Assembly: GCF_029167105.1 (NCBI RefSeq)
Contig: NZ_JARFML010000052.1
Location: 1-38,967 of the forward strand
Direction of reading: 5' to 3'
Length of the DNA: 38,967 nucleotides
Source of the DNA: Bradyrhizobium yuanmingense
Lineage (GTDB): Bacteria; Pseudomonadota; Alphaproteobacteria; Rhizobiales; Xanthobacteraceae
Shown piece by piece: positions 34,219 to 38,967 of this stretch. Under the pieces are notes generated by a model that saw nothing but the letters and a program-made list of their open reading frames with translations, did no database searches and had not been told where the DNA came from. The translations under genes were made by a program, and so were the position numbers. The number at the start of each line of letters is the position of its first letter. Position 1 is the first letter of the stretch.

Positions 34219-37200
34219 ATGAAATTGAACGAGCTTATCGCCAGAGGCGGAACATCCTTTGCCGACCAATCCGGCATCGACGGAAGTCGGTTCAGCAAGC
34301 TGAACAGCCATTTGAGCGGCTTCACCTTCCGGAGATCGAACCCGACCCGGCGCCGCAAGATTTGGGAGCCTCAGGAGGCGGCCCTAGGGATGGTTGCGGC
34401 TTACTTGTGCGCAGATCGGCGGCTACCTCTCGAAGAGATCGCTAATGAGGCAGCTCTGGTGAAGATGCCGACGGGCACCGGCAAGTCAGCCGTCATAACC
34501 GTCCTGTGCCGTTGTCTGCCCATGATCAGGCGAGCTCTGGTTCTGACGCCAAGGGAAGCCTTGACGGATCAGCTCTATCGTTATGTTAGGCGCGGCTTTT
34601 GGTCTCGAATGGACTATGTCGTCGATGATCAGGCCCTCTTTTCCGACGAAAATGGGCGCGCGACGGGCAACCCGGTACCGAGCGCGTATATCGCGAAGCT
34701 TCTTCCCAGCACGGTGAAATCGATTTTGGATGCCGACCCGACCCAGGAACGCATGGTGCTGGTCGGGACCCTTCAGGCCATGGACATGATCCGTAGGGAC
34801 GCGCAGAAGGCGATCGAGCCCTCGCCAACGACGGACAGCCTTCGGGCAGCGGATCTTCTGAAGCTGATCGGGAAGTTCGATTTGGTCGTGGTCGACGAGG
34901 GGCACTACGAACCTGCGATCTCCTGGAGCAGGGCGATCCGCGACGCCGATTTGCCGACGGTGCTCTTCAGCGCCACGCCGTATCGCAACGACTACAAATC
35001 CTTCCGTGTGCGCGGCAGGTTCGTGTTCAATCAGCCGATCGACGACGCGATCGGCGAACGGATCATCCGCAAGCCCCGTTTCGCGCAGCTCGACGGCTTT
35101 GCTAGGCTGCCGTCGAAATCTGCGATCTCGCCTCTCTCCGAATTAACCGACGATACGGAGACGGACGCCCAGCACAGCGTCCGCGATCGGGCGGACGCCG
35201 CCAAGTTCGCGAAGGCTCTCGTGCTAGCCGCGAAATCCATCGCCACGCCTCCTGGGGTCGAACATCCCAAAATAATCGTTCGCGCCGACGAGCGTGCCAA
35301 GCTCGATATGCTCCATGACGAGATTGAGCGTGTGAGCGGCGAATCCGCGCTGACCATCCACCATGCGATCAAGCGTAACGATGCCTCGAAGAGACGCTTC
35401 AACAGCGTGAAGGCCGCGCAGTCGATTCCCGCGAACGCCGAGGTCCGGTACTGGTTGCATCAGACCAAGCTCCTGGAAGGCGTAGACGACTCGTCCTTCG
35501 TCGCGGTCGCCGTGTACGACGTGTTCGGCAACGCCCGCCAGTTGGTCCAACAGATCGGTCGTGTTCTACGCTCGTCCGACGAACGTAGAAAAAACCGGCA
35601 GGAAGCGGTCGTAATGGCATCCCCGGAAATGGTGTCGCGGATGGAGGAGTCCTGGGACCATTATCTCGACTTCGAGAGATATTGTGCAAAGAATACCAAC
35701 TACCTGGTGACCAACGAGGCGGCCTTGCCGGATCGGCTCCTGGCGACCATGCCGGACGTCCAATACATCGAAGGGCAGTTTCGGCCGCGGTTCATGATCG
35801 AAGGGAAGCTCGACCTCGATGACATCCGCCTTCCCGCCAGTGCGGCGGTCTTTCGGTTGGGCGGGAGTTTCGACAAGAGCGTTGTCAGATCGGAGATCGT
35901 TGAAGCGATCCTGAACGAGGACCGCTTCAAGCCCATTGAGATATCAGGACTGCCCGACGAGGCGATCGCAATCGCGTACTACGGTTGGCAGACCTCATCG
36001 CTCCTCACCAGGCAGTTCTTTCCCGAGTGGAAGCTGGGTGTCTGCATCGTGGTCCGATCGGGGAATCTCGTTCTTGCCCACGACACGGGTGGAATCGTTT
36101 TCGATGCCGATAAGCTTGGACTCGGCAGGATGGACCAAACCGATTTCGCCCGCGGCATTCCCGCCTCGTCGAGCGGAAAGCCGGTGCGTGTTGCGCGCAT
36201 ATCTTCGGCTTCTCTCGATATGTCGGAGCTTGCGATCCGCTCCCAGGCGACGCGCACCCGCTCCTTCGAAAACACGTTCACCGATCTGCTCGATCCAGCG
36301 ATGGTGCCCACTTCGTCGTACGCGTTTCTGGGAAGATTCGGGAGGTATCTCGGGCTGACCCGGGCGCGGATTCGCGACGCTTTTCCGGAGCCGCTCTTGC
36401 TCGCGCAATACCTCGAATGGCGAGGATTGTCGCGGACCAGTTCAGGGACGGTACCCGCGCCAATAATCCGGTCTTCGAGAGATATGCGCGCGTCGCCGCC
36501 GTACCGGTCGGCGACGAGGCCGACGCCAAAAACATCCTGTTGGATCTCGGAGACAGCTTCTCGGATTTCCTACACGACGTCGATGACGTCGGCATGCGCG
36601 CCTCGCTGGTGGATGCGGATCACGACGACCTCTGCGCGGATGTGAACGATGGCAGTTTCGAGATCGGGATAGGTGGCGAACGTTTCGAATGCGAGGTCGA
36701 GTTCGTCGAGCGGACGGGGCGCTATCGGATGAGGAGTCCGGGTCTCGACGCACGGTTTCTCGCGCAGTCGCCCGGGGGAAGGCGGTCCGCCTCGACGTTC
36801 ACCCAGCTTCTCAATCGAACGCAGTCTTTCCGCATCATCCCGAATAAGAGCGGTATCGTCTACGCCAACGGCAGTTTCTACGAGCCGCAAGGCTTCGAGC
36901 CGCGGCCCGACGGTACTATCCCTCAGTTGCAGAACGCCGTCGCGATTCCCATCCTCGCGAACATCATGACAGAAAAAGGCGAGAACATTTACGGAAAAGA
37001 TCGATCTGCTTGGACGAAAGAGTCGTTGTTCGGGCTGTTCAAGGCGATGGCCGATCACGATGCTCGCCGCCCATTGCCGGCCGAATGGGGAGATCTTGGC
37101 AAAGCGGCGACGCGCTTCGATCTGATTGTTTGCGACGACGATGGACAGGAAGTAGGTGACTTTCTCGCTGTCGACACCACGAACAGGACTGCCGCTATCA

Positions 37201-37709
37201 TACACGCCAAGGCGTCGGGCGACGTTCATAAGGAGAGCATCACAGCCCTCGAAGTGGTTGGACGGCAGGCTCTGGCCTCGCTCGCGTTCTGCTCAACAAC
37301 CTCGTTGCCTCCCAAGATTGCCGAGAAGCGCTGGGAGAGCGAAGTCCAGGCCAACACGGTTAGGCTGAAAGGCCTGAAACGCGTCTTCAAGAATTCGGCG
37401 GGCCTCGACATCAAGCAGATCGAAGCCGCCGTCGCGGAAGCCGTCACCAACCGCTCCTGGTCGCGGGAAATATGGATCGTCGCCGCGCGCCTAGTGGATC
37501 TGAACTACCTTGCCGAAAGCGTGAAGGGAGGCATGACCAACCGGAACTGGCAACTGCTCATGTACATCGACGGCCTTGCGACGGCTTGTGGGCGAGGCAA
37601 CGCGCGTCTGCGTATATTCTGCCACAACGGCGCCGACGTTACCGTTTCTCCCCCGAAGAAACTTAAGAAACCTCCCGGAAAAACCAAACGTGCTCGAAAG
37701 AAGCGCTAA
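34219..37709 (+). pseudogene. SF2 DEAD/DEAH-like helicase with nuclease-like C-terminus, split by a frameshift
   Basis: Frame one (from 34219) encodes about 733 residues of an SF2 helicase: MPTGTGKS Walker A (83-90), DEGH box (226-229), SATPYR motif III (251-256) and QQIGRVLRS motif VI (444-452). At about 36415 a one-base shift back continues sense as ...LLAQYLE-MARIVADQFRDGTRANN and runs 430 residues to 37709. The second part holds EVGDFLAVD and IIHAKASG (about 245-267 of that part), with the spacing of a PD-(D/E)XK nuclease. The first frame stays open for another 229 bases without sense. Joined, the protein is about 1,163 residues. Helicase-nuclease proteins of this size are typical of anti-phage or restriction systems. 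It could be two coupled genes overlapping at the ATG at 36417, but a lesion or sequencing error is more likely. Confidence 0.72.
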
Positions 37710-38102
37710 GAATGTTGACGAAGCCAAACGTTGCCTATTCCGGCAGTCGCTCAAGCGCTCGATCTGACCACTGACAAAGTAGGTCTGACACTCGATTTTG
37801 CAACGATGTCCAAATAGCTTCCTCCCAGTCAGCAGCCGAGCTCTGTGCCAATGAGCTTATGCGATACGCAATCAGGGCGATTTACCAAGGCAAAATTGAA
37901 TGAAATTGCAACCTGGCTCACGAGCGGCGTTACAGATCTGCTTCGTCGCGAACGGGGCCGCCATCGCTAGCGAGATAAGTAATCGAGGCGATGACGGCGC
38001 TGTGTCCCGGCGACGTGCGCTCACACGCAACCCGACCGATTAGGCATGATCCCGGCCTTCTAATGGGCTATAGACCCACAATTCCTCCGCGAGGTGTGCC
38101 AG
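37710..38102. other. convergent intergenic region of about 390 bp
   Basis: It lies between the 3' ends of the helicase gene and the trlF-like relic. No gene or clear terminator was seen. Confidence 0.45.
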
Positions 38103-38840
38103 TCAGCCGTCCAGCGAGTATCGTCTTTCCCGCTTCTGGAATGCCGCGGCGCCTCCCTCGAGTATTCGACACACTTGATGTCGAGTACTATTTAGTTCCT
38201 TGCAATCCTCTAACGCGCCGGCGACGTAGGAGAACGACGGTAAACCGCCGTTCTCCTTTACGCAGTGGGCGACGATTACCTGCTCGGCGTCGGTATTTAC
38301 AACCAAGTTCGGATTGTGGGTTATGAGCAGGATTTGGCGCCGCAGCTTTGCTTTTCGAAAATAGCTGGCGAGGAGGCTGTAGATTGATTCGTTGTCCAGG
38401 TTCTCTTCTGGCTGGTCGATAAGAAGCGGCCTAGTGTCCTTCTGATCCATAGCAAGGTAGAGGATCAGCAAAACGATCCCCTTCGTCCCGGGCGACAAAT
38501 TCTCCAGCGGGGTGCCGTTATAGCTCAACCCGTAAGTAAGGCTGATATGGTCCGTCGAATAGAGCCAGTCGAAAAAGTCCGAAACGGTTTGGCTGGGCTT
38601 GAGATAGTCACCCACGGTGGTACCGGCTTCGCCATATGGGCTGAGGAACTTGTCCAAGCCCTCTTTGAGTTCGGAATGACTTCCCGATGTCCAAGCCGGC
38701 TTCAGATGTTCATTCGCAGCCGCAGCCATGTCATCCGGAGTGGGATAAGGCAGCCGTTTTCGCTGATTGAAGAGTCTCGATCCCTTCTCAACCCAAGCGT
38801 CTATATCGACGTTGAGACGAATGGCAAAATCTAAATGTCT
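38103..38840 (-). pseudogene. trlF: C-terminal remnant of a TrlF-family AAA-like ATPase
   Basis: The minus-strand frame is open from the IS junction at 38840 (RHLDFAIRLNVDIDAWVEK) to the stop at 38103, about 245 residues. It carries the ATPase C-terminus: signature-like ENLSPGTKGIVLLILYLAMD, Walker B PLLIDQPEENLDN and switch region ILLITHNPNLVVNTDAEQVI, as in SMC/ABC-like ATPases of the TrlF family. TrlF proteins normally begin with a PHP phosphoesterase domain and the Walker A motif. All of that is missing upstream because an IS3-type end starts at 38841. An internal ATG at 38729 could give 208 residues but without Walker A. It converges on the helicase gene. Confidence 0.75.
38229..38256 (-). 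other. strong hairpin inside the trlF-like coding sequence
   Basis: GGAGAACGACGG pairs with CCGCCGTTCTCC across TAAA. On the minus strand, the coding one, the single imperfect position becomes a G-U pair, giving a 12-bp stem with a 4-base loop. It overlaps the codons for KENGGLPSFSYV. Confidence 0.6.
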
Positions 38841-38967
38841 TGACCTGCCCCTGAATTTTCATCCAGCGGCAGTTAGAGTCTCGGGGTTTTGTACGCCAAG
38901 TGGCGCGGGTGGAGCAACGGACGATCGGCGGAGCTGGTCGGGGTTGCGCAGCCGATCGTCCGTTGCG
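38841..38967 (+). mobile_element. IS3-type terminus that truncates the trlF-like gene
   Basis: TGACCTGCCCCTGAATTTTC begins at 38841, with CCAG and GTTAGAGTC downstream. The same arrangement is seen on the minus strand from position 127 (TGACCTGCCACTG, CCAG, GTTAGAGTC). The element extends beyond the window, so the transposase is not visible. Bases 38914-38966 hold the inverted repeat listed separately. Confidence 0.6.
38914..38966. repeat. 16-bp perfect inverted repeat at the window edge
   Basis: GCAACGGACGATCGGC (38914-38929) is repeated as its exact reverse complement at 38951-38966 with a 21-base spacer. It lies within the IS-like end segment. Confidence 0.85.

Noticed and set aside
36405..36645. 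Programmed frameshifting in the helicase gene
   Set aside because: No slippery heptamer or downstream pseudoknot was recognised at the junction; an ordinary one-base lesion or overlapping genes explain it more simply.
1..38967. CRISPR array, tRNA or rRNA genes
   Set aside because: No regularly spaced repeats and no cloverleaf or rRNA-like conserved sequence were seen; the only direct repeat is the 667-bp IS duplication.

Overview
The window looks like an accessory region of an alphaproteobacterium of the Rhizobiales, most likely Bradyrhizobium or a close relative. The reasons are the high GC content, the IS families present (IS3, IS21, IS110/IS1111), an MFS_3 exporter, paired pimeloyl-CoA-type acyl-CoA dehydrogenases, and leader RNAs resembling the rhizobial MmgR/suhB (alpha-r8) small RNA. 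This assignment is by recognition only; no search was run.

Region 1 (1-6250) is a nest of insertion sequences. An IS3-family end (1-127) is followed by a decayed IS21 istA (141-1721). Next is one IS3-family element (about 1722-6250, minus strand) interrupted twice: an IS1111-type element (1901-3261) lies in its orfB and a second IS110-family element (4156-6160, with a 667-bp partial tandem duplication) lies in its orfA. Both insertion points can be read to the base. In each element the non-coding tail downstream of the transposase carries two short segments that match the two halves of that element's own target, one on each strand. This is what a bridge RNA would look like.

Region 2 (6497-16813) is catabolic. 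A minus-strand block (13414 down to 6497) encodes a double-cupin EutQ-like protein, an enoyl-CoA hydratase/isomerase, two acyl-CoA dehydrogenases that look like large and small partners, and a fused ADP-forming acyl-CoA synthetase. Divergently, a DUF2817 zinc hydrolase and an aldehyde dehydrogenase are on the plus strand.

Region 3 (17411-29308) has a ThDP-dependent acetolactate-synthase-like enzyme, a polyamine-type ABC importer (binding protein, a single fused permease, ATPase), a class III aminotransferase with a succinate-semialdehyde-type dehydrogenase, a divergent Lrp/AsnC regulator and an MFS exporter. Taken together with region 2 this suggests uptake of an amino or amide compound, deacylation, transamination to a semialdehyde, oxidation to an acid, CoA activation and beta-oxidation. 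The substrate is not identified.

Region 4 (29309-33619) is gene-poor, with a frameshifted small gene, a dead second copy of the Lrp regulator and a further aldehyde dehydrogenase preceded by a candidate sRNA/leader. Region 5 (34219-38840) is a damaged defence-like patch: an SF2 helicase with a nuclease-like C-terminus split by a frameshift, and the 3' part of a trlF-like ATPase cut off by another IS3-type end at 38841. No tRNA, rRNA or CRISPR array was seen.
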